DNA of 64,000 bases from Takakia lepidozioides (taxonomy: Eukaryota > Streptophyta > Takakiopsida > Takakiales > Takakiaceae), in the NCBI GenBank assembly GCA_030704615.1, contig CM060732.1, positions 10,294,001-10,358,000 on the forward strand, written 5' to 3'. Shown piece after piece: positions 55,201-64,000 of the stretch. Positions within the stretch are counted from its first letter, which is position 1. Each line of letters starts with the position of its first letter. The translations under genes and the position numbers were made by a program. The notes under the pieces were generated by a model that saw only the letters and a program-made list of their open reading frames with translations, had not been told where the DNA came from and ran no database searches.

Positions 55201-56735
55201 TGCACACCCAGAGTGGGAGCAGGTTGCAGAGATGCAGCTGGAAGGCCTAAGTTGTTTAAAAGGTATCTGCTGTGGTGTAGTGACAGCAACACCAGTTGAC
55301 GGTGAAACAAGCAGTTATCCACCACATTTCTATGAAGAAAGAGAGGGAGAAATGGAAATCCTAGAGGAACCAGCCACTGTGAGTTTACAGGATGAAGTGG
55401 TGACTGGTTGGACAATCACAGCTGATGAGCAGGTGAGAGAAGTGAATGTGGGAACTGAACAGGAACCGAGGATGGTGAAGGTATGGGCTGATTTGGAGCC
55501 AGAATTCTTTGAGGAAGCTAAGAGTTAGTTCATCAAATACAGAGATGTATTTGCTTGGAGCTACAAGGATCTAAAAGGGATACCACCTGAGATCTGTCAG
55601 CATAAGATTGAACTGGAACCGGGGTCAGTACCAATCAAACAGGCAAGGTACAGAATGAATCCCAACTATGCACAGAAGGTTGGAGAAGAGATCAAGAAGT
55701 TGGCTGAGGCTAAGTTTATATACCCGATAGAGTATACAACTTGGTTGTCACCCATTGTGATAGTTCCCAAGAAGAATGGTAAACTGAGAGTTTGTGTGAA
55801 CTATAAGAAGTTGAATGCTTGTACGAAGAAAGATCCTTTCCCTTTGCCATTCACAGAAGCGGTATTGGACACTGTGGCAGGCCATGAGATGTACTCATTC
55901 ATGGATGGCTTCAGTGGTTATAATCAAGTGCAAGTGGCAGAAGAAGACCAGGGAAAGACAGCTTTCATCACAGACTGGGGTGCTTATGCATACAAAGTCA
56001 TGCCTTTTGGACTTTGTAATGCACCAACAACCTTTCAGAGAGTGATAAGTGAATCTTTTCATGAGTATCTGGATGATTTTATGCAGGTGTTCTTGGATGA
56101 TTTTAGTGTGTACAGCTCTAAGAATGAGCACTTGCATAAATTGGAGTTATGTTTGGCCAGATGCAGGATGAGAGGTCTGGGCCTGAATCCAGAGAAGTGT
56201 ACTTTCTGTGTGAACTCAGGGGTGCTTTTGGGACACATTGTGTGTAAGAAGGGACTTCTTGTGGATCCCAGAAAGACAGAGGCCATTAAAGCCTCTCCAC
56301 CACCAGTAAATGTTAAGAGTTTAAGGAGATTCCTTGGACAAACCAGTTATTACAGAAGATTTGTCAGATGGTATGCACAGATAGCAGCACCATTGAGCAA
56401 GCTTCTGAAGAAAGATGCAGTGTTTGCATGGACAGCTGAATGTCAATAGGCTTTTGAGGAACTTACATTGTCAATAACAACTACACCTGTGCTGATTAAC
56501 CCTCAGTGGCATGTAGTATTTCATGTTCAATGTGATGCCTCAGGAGAAGCGTTGGGAAAATGTTACAGGAAATATAGATTCACCTGTGTACTATGCTAGC
56601 AGGTTGATGAACAGTGCTGAAAAGAACTATAGCACAACTGAAAGAGAAGCACTGACAATGATTTATGCAGTCAAGAAATTCAGGCATTATTTATTAGGAA
56701 GGAAGTTTATGTTTTATGTGGATCACCAGGCTGTA
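52221..56735 (+). pseudogene. Element 2 gag-pol, copy 2
   Basis: From ATG 52221 the gag frame is open for 519 codons, without the copy 1 frameshift. A 7-bp deletion near 53690 shifts it. The frame resumes at 53777 with knuckles CTICKMDNHSTENC and CYYCNQAGHRMVAC. Stops lie at 54506-54508, at 55022 (just after the LLLGRPWLK protease block) and at 55526. RT from 55655 has KKNGKLRVCVNYKKLNAC, YSFMDGFSGYNQVQV, VMPFGLCNAPTTFQ and the catalytic FLDDFSVY (about 56091-56114). The connection FLGQTSYYRRFV is followed by a TAG near 56447 and RNase H pieces to 56735. The FLDDF motif places it with Athila/Tat-like elements. Confidence 0.86.
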
Positions 56736-56736
56736 G

Positions 56737-58869
56737 TGTGAATGCAGGGGAGTAACATTGAAAATTTTGTTGGGAATCAAATTACGGCATTGGTGAAGAA
56801 GGGAGTGCCTGGTACTAATGTCGGGAGAGAATTACCCAGGCCTACAGGTAATTCCATGGGAACACTATGCTCTTGCTCTGCCAGGACAAAATATGGCTAA
56901 GTCATAACATACGCATTTTCATCCTTGGAATGAATGATTTTCGTCGCGTATGTTTAACCTAGAAACTCGAGCTGAGGAAAACGAGGAGGAAGACGACGGG
57001 CAACTCTTCACAGCTGCTGCCGTAGTGTTGTCAGGCAGGCTGGCTTGGGAACTTACACCTGCACCATGTGAATCAGCTTGCCTTAAAGCGCGACGTTAAG
57101 GGATCTGCTTGGCATTTTGTGCAAGGAGAAGCGGTGCCTCTTTCTGCGTGGTGATAATCAATTTTGAAAGCTGAGCAGGTGCTAAGAGCAGTGCACTACC
57201 GCTGCCGCCATTGTCTTGAAGAGTACAGTTATGAGGAGATGGAGCGCAACAACAGCTGTTGGGGAATGAGAAGTGCAGGCTGGTGTGGATGCGACTCAGG
57301 TCATCTGTAATTAAAACTTGTAGTAGCCTTCTGTCTTAGAGCTGTAGGAGCACATCAATCCTTAGGGCAGAAGTACACATGTAGAGGGATAGGGTAGAGG
57401 TTGGCAAGCACAAGGATGTTGCCAGCTAATGAAGCAAGCCGTCATGACATGATGAGAACTGGAATCAAGATGAGGAGAAGCGTTGAATATGGCTGCTGAC
57501 AGCGATGGTGAGGTGCCAGCTTAGCAGGCAGAACCACCGCTTCACACGAGTATAAGACAGATAAGTTCTAAGAGTGTTGGTCTCTCTTTTTGGGCACTTA
57601 GGAATGACTTTGTGAAGTTTTTGGAACTGTCTCTTGTATCTGCTGAAGGGGACAGAAATGTGAGGAGTAGAAAAGGCCTTTGAAAATGGAATGAAGACAC
57701 TGGAATTCAAACCAGGATAGGGTGGAGATGGATGCACCTGTTGTTACACTGTCATTAGGAAAAAGATAGAGGGGACAAGGATAGCTCACATCAGGGTCAG
57801 AATGGTTGCTGTTGTTGTGTTCATTTTCTTTATTTTCAGTGTCTTCAGCCAGCATAAGCAAACCAGCCCTGGATGTTAAAACAGTGGAGCCAGTGTAGAA
57901 TTAGCTTGGTGGATAAAGGAGAACAGGGATGGTCAGACAGAAACGGATTTGAAGAACTGAGAGGGATGACGTGGATGGGGAAGAAAAGTCAATACTGTTT
58001 TGGGGTTTGGATCTGATTTATAGAAGTGTTCTCAACATGTGAATGACTGAGGTTTGCAATTGAGGAGAAAAAGAGAGCTGTCAGGGTGTGTGATTTGAGA
58101 TCTGTAGAAGGGTTGTGAAGCACCTTGGCCAAATAGGATCCACTTGGGGAAAGATAGTGCAAGGACCAGTCACTGGAGAGAGAGAAAAAGAGAAAGACCG
58201 ACAGAGGGGCAGATCATGTCTTGTAACCAAGGTTGACTTCAATGATGGATGCACTGGATGCCTGGCTGGATGTGCATTTGCATTGCATCATAGCCATGCT
58301 GTTGTGAAAAAGTGAGGAATCCACACACCAAGGAAAAAGGATTTGAGAGAAAGAAAAAGTGAAAAGGGAGAAGGGTTGATGAGGGATGGACAAATGGAGA
58401 GGCAAGGTCAAGAAGACATGAACCCTGAATGATCAAACTAGTGGGCCTGCAGTTCATGGCAGATCTGAGCTGTCCACCCACCTAGACCGTGATCTCATTA
58501 CAAAAAGGGGCTTCCGACGTGTTGCAGACCAAGGGAACTGCCCACAAGGGCAGTGTTTATCACTGACATAGGGCTGATTGCATCACTGAATACATCGTGG
58601 CAGCATAGTTGGTGCTGTACCTGCAGGTAGAGGATGTTGTGTAAAAGGTAGAACCAAGAGTGAACAACAATTTGACTCCCCATCCATGTCTTCTCTTCCG
58701 CTGCGGCGTGGATGAGGATTGCTTGAACTCTGATCACGAAGGAGCTGAGGGAAACCCACAGCCAACTGACGATAGTAGGACAGAAAAGAAGAACCTTCTT
58801 TCTTTTGCTCCGCTTAGAATGGAAGGAAGCACAATTAGAATTATACAGAAGGGGATTCACGCCCCTTCT
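56737..58869 (+). repeat. Probable 5' LTR of element 3
   Basis: The 2.1 kb between the break point (TGTGAATGCAGG at 56737) and the primer-binding site has no supported gene and should contain the 5' LTR. The end before the primer site (CACGCCCCTTCTT) lacks a clear CA, and no second LTR is in the window, so the exact ends are not proven. Confidence 0.45.
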
Positions 58870-58871
58870 TT

Positions 58872-58883
58872 TGGTATCAGAGC
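58872..58883 (+). promoter_or_regulatory. Primer-binding site of element 3
   Basis: TGGTATCAGAGC, the initiator-Met tRNA type, identical to that of element 1. Confidence 0.88.
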
Positions 58884-58939
58884 CTCGTTAAATCTTGATT
58901 TCTACTAGCTAGGGATCTTGACTGGTGTTGTATGGCTTG

Positions 58940-59251
58940 ATGGCAGGCAGAGACCACACACTGATTCCTGATGAACCAAGCATTGGAGATGTGCTGATTT
59001 GCTTCAGCAGACGCACACCAAATGCCCACGCAGACCCTTGTTTGTACTTCTTCAACCCTGCTTGGAGAATAGCTAATGGTGATTTATGTCTTAGAGTGAT
59101 ACATACTGGTGGAAGAACAACCATAGCACTTTGGATAAGAGAGTCTGGAAGGTGGGAGAAGATAAATACCATGGCACGAGAGGTGACATGGGGAGGTAGA
59201 GTAGAGATGTTGCGAAATGGACAGTGGGAGTGGTATAGAGGTCAGCATTAA
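58940..59251 (+). CDS. Short ORF between primer site and gag of element 3
   Basis: 103 codons from ATG 58940 (MAGRDHTLIPDEPS). Tryptophan- and arginine-rich end (WIRESGRWEKI, NGQWEWYRG). No known domain is recognised. It sits where element 2 carries its ORF0, but I see no sequence similarity to it. With no second copy here, coding status is uncertain. Confidence 0.4.
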   Translation: MAGRDHTLIPDEPSIGDVLICFSRRTPNAHADPCLYFFNPAWRIANGDLCLRVIHTGGRTTIALWIRESGRWEKINTMAREVTWGGRVEMLRNGQWEWYRGQH

Positions 59252-59321
59252 GGGGGTTGCAGGAAAATTAGAGTCAGAATTAGGTGTTGAAACAGTTTGA
59301 ACTTCGACTAGAGTATAGAAA

Positions 59322-62300
59322 ATGACCAGTCCAACTAGCATAGATGTGCCTTATCATGGGAGGAATAGTGAGGATGTGAATGACTGGCTGGAAAGAATTC
59401 AGATGGAGGCAGATGTTAGGGATTTAAATGAGGACAAAACTTTCAAAGTAGCAAGGCTCAACCTGAGAGCCAAGGCTGATGAATGGTACCGTAAACAAAA
59501 TCCTAGGCCAGACAACTGGGAAGATTTCAGGGCAGCCATTTCAGCCAAGTTTGGCATCATTGACTTGGCAGAAATCAGGCTAAGAATGGATACCATCAAA
59601 CAGGAGAGTAGACAAAGGGTTCAAACATACTTCGATAGGTTGAACCGGTTATTTATAAGAAGTGGGGCGTCTGATTTGGAACAGAGGCGTAGATTTGCAG
59701 CAGGTTTGAGACCAGAAATAGCAAGAGTAATGCTGGGCAAGCGCTTCCTTGATGTAGAGGAAGCACTTGACACAGCCATTGAGATTGAAAGGGGCCTGGG
59801 AAAGTTAGGGGAAATACCTCTAGAGCCATTGGAAGGAGATGATACAGATGAGTCAGTTGTGTTTGTCAACCCTGTGGACAGAAGACTTGATCAGCTGAAC
59901 ACTACCCTACAGAAGTACTTTGATAGGGGACCAGTCATAGGAGAAAGCTCGGGATCTAGAACACCACCTCGTGTTCGCCTTTGTAATGTTTGTCACAAAG
60001 AAGGTCACATAGCTGCATATTGTCCTGAAGGAAGAACCCCAGCTAAGTGTGACAAATGTCACCGGTTCGGGCATTCCACGGAAATGTGTGGTGTGAGATG
60101 CAACTTTTGCAAGCTACTCGGGCATACAGAGAGTGAGTGCAGTAGAAAACTCGACCAGACTATGATGGGAACTCCGGGAACTAACTTTGTAGATGTGTTC
60201 TATGATGATGAGGATGATGTACTCGCAGAAATGACAAATCTGATGTCACAAAATAGTATCAATGAAGTCAGACTTCCAAGGACACGTATCCCTGTCCAGA
60301 ATCCGATTGTTGAACCTACAGGGTCACCAGAAAGGAATAGTGAGAGCAGTGAACAGCCAAGCAGGACCAAGAGTGAAATCTACCCAAAGAACAATTTCAA
60401 GACTGCCATAGAAGGAGGTACGAAATCCAGAATCTTGAACCACTTCTACAAAGGGAGAATCTCGTTGTCTCCCATGGATCTGATCATGACTGTGCCCGGA
60501 GAGCTAGACAAGTTGAAAGGGCTGGTCAAAGTAGTAGAAAGGGCAATGGTACAACAAAGGGAGACAACTCACAGTGTAGAAGTTGTGAAGGATGTACCAA
60601 AACCTTTGTACTCAGCACACGCTGAACCCACAATCTCATATGCTTATACTGGTAAGGTAAAGGCACTTCATGTGATGATTACAATGGGAGATTACCAAGT
60701 ATTAGGCCAGATTGACACAGGTGCCATGCTCTCAGTAATATCCGCGAGTACTGTAAGGGATCTTGGTCTGATGGGATCTGTCATTACTAGTAAGGATGTA
60801 AATTACAGAGTAGCCTCTGGTGCTCTGGAGACTGCAATGGGCAGACTTGAGGACATCAAGGTCAAAGTAGGAGAGCTGACCAATCGTTTGTCCTTTATGG
60901 TGGTGAACACGGATACATATCACATGCTGTTGGGATTAGACTTTCTCAAAAAGTTTGGCGCTGTAGTTGACACCGAAGCTGAAACAATTCGTGTGCGCTA
61001 TGGACCAGGAAAGGATTTTGCTCACTTCCCTTTGCACACCATAAATTATAATGAGCCTGCAGTTACCAAAATGGCCTGCCATAGAGGGGTCGAGAGCAGA
61101 GTACGGTATGCAGGCAGTACGTCAGCAGGTAATGTCTTAACCCTGACGTCAGATGAGCAGTACCTAGGCTTGTGGGAAAAAAAAAGAAAGCCAGAGGAAG
61201 AGTATGAGGACACGGAGGAAGGATCCTCAGGTTCTGACACCTCTAAATCTGATAAGGATGAGGAGATGGGAAGTTCCGAAGAGAGTGAGGAGGTAGATAC
61301 AGTACTGAAAGATGTTGAGGAGATAATAGATGATGTCAGCCTAGGGGAGGACCTGTTCGAAGACCAAGGGATGTCTGAACTCCTTCAGGAAGAGACCCAA
61401 CGCAGCATGGCTGCCGCTATAATTCAGGAAGCTCACCAGAAGGCTTGGGATGGAGAACTAGGAAACAACAACGTAGAAATAGAGGATGATTTCCATGATT
61501 GGAATCAGGTTGTAACACAGGAGGAAAGACAGAGAGTAGCTAACTCTGTAGGCCAGGTGGAGGGAATGAGTTTAGAACCCAGTCAAGAGGAAGAAATGGA
61601 GAGTCGTTGGAGAAGTCTGAAATCCAGACTACACATCAACCCAGAGCTCGCTCCTGAACAAAGGAAAGAGCTGGAGCAAGAGCTAAAAGCAAATCAAGAA
61701 TGTTTTGCTCTTAGTAAGGCTGACTTAGGTTATTGCAGTGAGGTGGAACATACAATTGATACTCAAGGCTTTCCCCCTTGCAGAAGTCGTCCCAGCCGCC
61801 TATCAGAGTGGGAGGAAAACGAGGTCCAAGGACAAATTGAGACTTTGATCTCACAAGGCAAGATGAGAGAGAGTAGTTCAGAATGGTCGTGTCCAGTTAC
61901 CCTTCCACCAAAAAAGGATGGATCCAAGCGGTTTTGTGGTGATTTTAGGCCAGTAAACCGTTTAACCAGAAGGGACTCTTACCCTATGCCATTAATTCAG
62001 GATGTTTTAAACCAGTTGGGGAAAGCCAAGTGGTTTTCTGCGCTGGATTTACAATCTGGTTTTTGGCAGATCAAAATGGACGACCGAGATATAAGCAAAA
62101 CAGCAGTGATTACAAAGAAGGGATTGTATGAATGGCTAGTCATGCCATTCGGGCTAAAAAATGCCACTGCTACCTTTCAGAGAACAATGAATAGGGTACT
62201 CAAAGAAGAAATCAAGGATTGCGCTAAGGTTTTTGTAGATGACGTCAATATCCATAGCAAGGACTGGGGAGATCATGTGGGACATATAAAGAGAGTACTG

Positions 62301-64000
62301 AGAAAGGTTAGAAAGGCCAATCTTAGGCTCAATCCAGACAAATGTTACTTTGCCAACTTACAATTGGTATTCCTTGGGCATGTGGTTTCTGAAGAGGGAA
62401 CGTGGCCTGATCCAGATAAGATAGCTGCTATTGAAAGGTTTCCCTTGCCTAAAAACCACACTGCTCTCAAAAGCTACTTAGGCATGACAGGGTACTATAG
62501 GCCCTATGTCAAAGGATATGCTGGAGTAGCAGTACCCTTGTTCACTCTAACCAAGAAGGATGTGAAGTTTGAATGGAGTGCAGAGGCACAAAATGCCTTT
62601 TCTGCCTTACAGGTGAAGTTGGTAACTGCTCCCATCCTGGCAAGACCAGATTTCTCAAGACCGTTTGTCTTGGATGTTGACTGGTCCATCAAAGGAGTAG
62701 GGGCAGTCTTGTCACAAAAGGAGTATAAAAAGGAGAGGGTCATTGCATACGCCAGTAAGGTACTATCTGATGCTCAGCGCAAATATCACCCTATGGAAGG
62801 TGAATGCTATGCCCTGGTGTGGGGAGTATTACACTTTCGGCAGTACCTGTATGGAACCCCTTTTGTAATCAGGACTGATCACAAACCACTGGAGTGGTTG
62901 GCAACGGTAAGTGACGCATATGGACGCAGGGGTAGATGGATCATGATGTTACAAGATTTTGAGTTTAAAATTGTTCATAGGGCAGGTGCTAGGCATGCTA
63001 ACGTAGATGCGCTAAGCAGGTATCCAGTGGGACCAGCAGAGGAAACCGAGGAAATCGAGGTATACTCTACTTCTTTATACAAACAGAAAAGGGAAGGAAG
63101 GAAGAGGGATGGAGCCTATCTTCTTAAACTAGAGTGGGATAGGGGTGCCATCAAGGCTTATCTATTTCAATTTCAGGAGGGTAAGAAGGAGTTGAGAGAA
63201 GAGGCTCATCGGCAAGTGGGGTATAGCAGTGAAAGAGGGGAAATGATCTGCAAAAGAGAAGAGTACTATGCATGTGTGTGGGGTCTTTGGCATTTCAAAA
63301 AAACACTGTTGGGAAGTCATTTTTCTTTAGAAACAGATCTGGACCCATATTGGTGGCTGTACTCAGAGTACCACATAGGAATAGATTTGCTTGGTGACTT
63401 TTCATTTGAGTTCGTTCCTAGAATAGATAGCTCTTACACAGGTGGAAAGTTGACCAAGGCTCATGGTGTATTGAAAGGAGGACTGAAACCAGGTACAATG
63501 CCAAATGGGGAGGAAAAAAAGGTGACTTTTGCTGCACAGACTTTGGCTGCCAATAAACAAGGAAAGGGAATTGATCAATCAAGTCATGTCAATCTGGTCA
63601 GGAAGGGTATTTGGAAAGGCATGGGTGCAGGAAAAAGGGAGGACCCTGCAATCAACAACAAAGAAGAGGAAGATCTGATGGCCTTTTGTCCCACCATCTA
63701 TGTAATTACCCGAGGATCTTATGCTCGTGATCAGGAGCCAAGCAAGGTACAGCCAGCTGGCAAAATTGTGAAGGAACGATCAAACGATGAAGAGGGAAGC
63801 TTGCAAGAAACACCATTCCTTCAACAATCTACAAGCACAGAAACAACAAGAAAAACTCGGGGGACTTCCTCGTCAGAAGGGCCAGTTGAAGAGAACATGG
63901 GGGGTGAGTGTTCCACCAAGACATTTTATGCTTCAGACAGTAATGGGCCACATTGTTCCGAACAAGACACTTCCTCTTATGACAGGGATGATAAAGGGGA
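59322..64000 (+). CDS. Element 3 gag-pol, uninterrupted single frame (partial at window end)
   Basis: I read this frame codon by codon from ATG 59322 to the window end: 1,559 codons and no stop. Gag (KADEWYRKQNPRPDNW) is followed by three zinc knuckles at residues about 221-273 (CNVCHKEGHIAAYC, CDKCHRFGHSTEMC, CNFCKLLGHTESEC). The protease has QIDTGAMLSVIS (D at about 465) and LLGLDFL, then an acidic linker. RT has FCGDFRPVNRL, FSALDLQSGFWQIKM, VMPFGLKNATATFQ and FVDDVNIHS (D973, D974), with V in place of the usual Y/F-x-D-D lead. RNase H has LDVDWSIKGVGAVLS (D1118), HPMEGECYALVW and ARHANVDALSRYP. A second RNase H-like segment follows at about 1264-1375, where an integrase would be expected. 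The last part is charged and of unknown role. Confidence 0.9.
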   Translation, partial: MTSPTSIDVPYHGRNSEDVNDWLERIQMEADVRDLNEDKTFKVARLNLRAKADEWYRKQNPRPDNWEDFRAAISAKFGIIDLAEIRLRMDTIKQESRQRVQTYFDRLNRLFIRSGASDLEQRRRFAAGLRPEIARVMLGKRFLDVEEALDTAIEIERGLGKLGEIPLEPLEGDDTDESVVFVNPVDRRLDQLNTTLQKYFDRGPVIGESSGSRTPPRVRLCNVCHKEGHIAAYCPEGRTPAKCDKCHRFGHSTEMCGVRCNFCKLLGHTESECSRKLDQTMMGTPGTNFVDVFYDDEDDVLAEMTNLMSQNSINEVRLPRTRIPVQNPIVEPTGSPERNSESSEQPSRTKSEIYPKNNFKTAIEGGTKSRILNHFYKGRISLSPMDLIMTVPGELDKLKGLVKVVERAMVQQRETTHSVEVVKDVPKPLYSAHAEPTISYAYTGKVKALHVMITMGDYQVLGQIDTGAMLSVISASTVRDLGLMGSVITSKDVNYRVASGALETAMGRLEDIKVKVGELTNRLSFMVVNTDTYHMLLGLDFLKKFGAVVDTEAETIRVRYGPGKDFAHFPLHTINYNEPAVTKMACHRGVESRVRYAGSTSAGNVLTLTSDEQYLGLWEKKRKPEEEYEDTEEGSSGSDTSKSDKDEEMGSSEESEEVDTVLKDVEEIIDDVSLGEDLFEDQGMSELLQEETQRSMAAAIIQEAHQKAWDGELGNNNVEIEDDFHDWNQVVTQEERQRVANSVGQVEGMSLEPSQEEEMESRWRSLKSRLHINPELAPEQRKELEQELKANQECFALSKADLGYCSEVEHTIDTQGFPPCRSRPSRLSEWEENEVQGQIETLISQGKMRESSSEWSCPVTLPPKKDGSKRFCGDFRPVNRLTRRDSYPMPLIQDVLNQLGKAKWFSALDLQSGFWQIKMDDRDISKTAVITKKGLYEWLVMPFGLKNATATFQRTMNRVLKEEIKDCAKVFVDDVNIHSKDWGDHVGHIKRVLRKVRKANLRLNPDKCYFANLQLVFLGHVVSEEGTWPDPDKIAAIERFPLPKNHTALKSYLGMTGYYRPYVKGYAGVAVPLFTLTKKDVKFEWSAEAQNAFSALQVKLVTAPILARPDFSRPFVLDVDWSIKGVGAVLSQKEYKKERVIAYASKVLSDAQRKYHPMEGECYALVWGVLHFRQYLYGTPFVIRTDHKPLEWLATVSDAYGRRGRWIMMLQDFEFKIVHRAGARHANVDALSRYPVGPAEETEEIEVYSTSLYKQKREGRKRDGAYLLKLEWDRGAIKAYLFQFQEGKKELREEAHRQVGYSSERGEMICKREEYYACVWGLWHFKKTLLGSHFSLETDLDPYWWLYSEYHIGIDLLGDFSFEFVPRIDSSYTGGKLTKAHGVLKGGLKPGTMPNGEEKKVTFAAQTLAANKQGKGIDQSSHVNLVRKGIWKGMGAGKREDPAINNKEEEDLMAFCPTIYVITRGSYARDQEPSKVQPAGKIVKERSNDEEGSLQETPFLQQSTSTETTRKTRGTSSSEGPVEENMGGECSTKTFYASDSNGPHCSEQDTSSYDRDDKG

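Larger units (their letters stand above)
50663..56735 (+). mobile_element. Element 2, copy 2: 3'-truncated
   Basis: It has a 5' LTR, decayed ORF0, gag, protease, RT and the first part of RNase H, all collinear with copy 1 but without the inversion. It stops in RNase H (YVDHQA) near 56735, joined to the next element, so integrase, the 3' ORF and the 3' LTR are missing. Confidence 0.88.
56737..64000 (+). mobile_element. Element 3: Ty3/gypsy element with intact gag-pol (runs off window)
   Basis: A primer-binding site at 58872, a short ORF, then a single gag-pol frame open to the window edge. The left boundary is where copy 2 of element 2 breaks off (near 56735). The integrase and 3' LTR, if present, lie outside the window. 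Confidence 0.8.

Overview
The window looks like nuclear DNA of a plant-lineage eukaryote. It has many-exon genes with GT-AG introns and crowded, nested Ty3/gypsy LTR retrotransposons, including a chromodomain element and two primer-binding sites matching initiator-Met tRNA. A streptophyte (charophyte-like) alga is my best guess, but this is inference. I see no bacterial operons, rRNA genes or tRNA genes.

Layout. 1-6786: a Ty3/gypsy chromovirus with 5' LTR (cut by the window edge), gag-pol broken by small frameshifts, and 3' LTR. 7362-15151: array of about 24-bp palindromes with core GAAATGCGG-NN-CCGCATTTC, which surrounds and enters gene A (9416-14274). 15409-17101: two head-to-head paralogous genes of unknown function. 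17546-20555 (minus): a MULE-like DDE transposase gene, divergent from gene B (21312-26823). 27587-28340 (minus): a truncated transposase copy, divergent from gene C (about 29245-36005). 36006-50062: a rearranged nest of a second retrotransposon family, including a solo LTR of the first family. 50063-50549: the 3' end of a fourth copy, C'. 50663-56735: a second copy of retrotransposon family 2, 3'-truncated. About 56737-64000: a third retrotransposon type whose gag-pol is a single frame, open from 59322 to the window edge.

The main interest is the A/B/C/C' family. The proteins share a basic N-terminal box, a block with WDGNHRLLAW that resembles the ParB/sulfiredoxin-like fold, and a C-terminal half with LDIPDG followed by VLDLxxGTGA...GR.LF..E.D. 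That is the motif order of beta-class amino (N6A/N4C) DNA methyltransferases. ParB-like plus methyltransferase fusions are known from bacteria and phages. Here the gene is intron-rich, repeated, and paired twice with a divergent transposase gene. Each complete copy also carries its own palindrome array: A upstream, intronic and downstream; B in intron 5; C in intron 1. Each array has a different sequence but similar geometry, with 11-12 bp arms and a 2-4 nt spacer. I read this as a possible methyltransferase-bearing DNA transposon family with cognate palindromic sites. The gene and repeat layout is read from the sequence; the function is hypothesis.

Many coding regions carry +/-1 frameshifts, often in short homopolymers. 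The two LTRs of element 1 differ only by small indels, so part of the apparent decay may be assembly error. The uninterrupted 4.68 kb frame of the last element shows that the error is not uniform.
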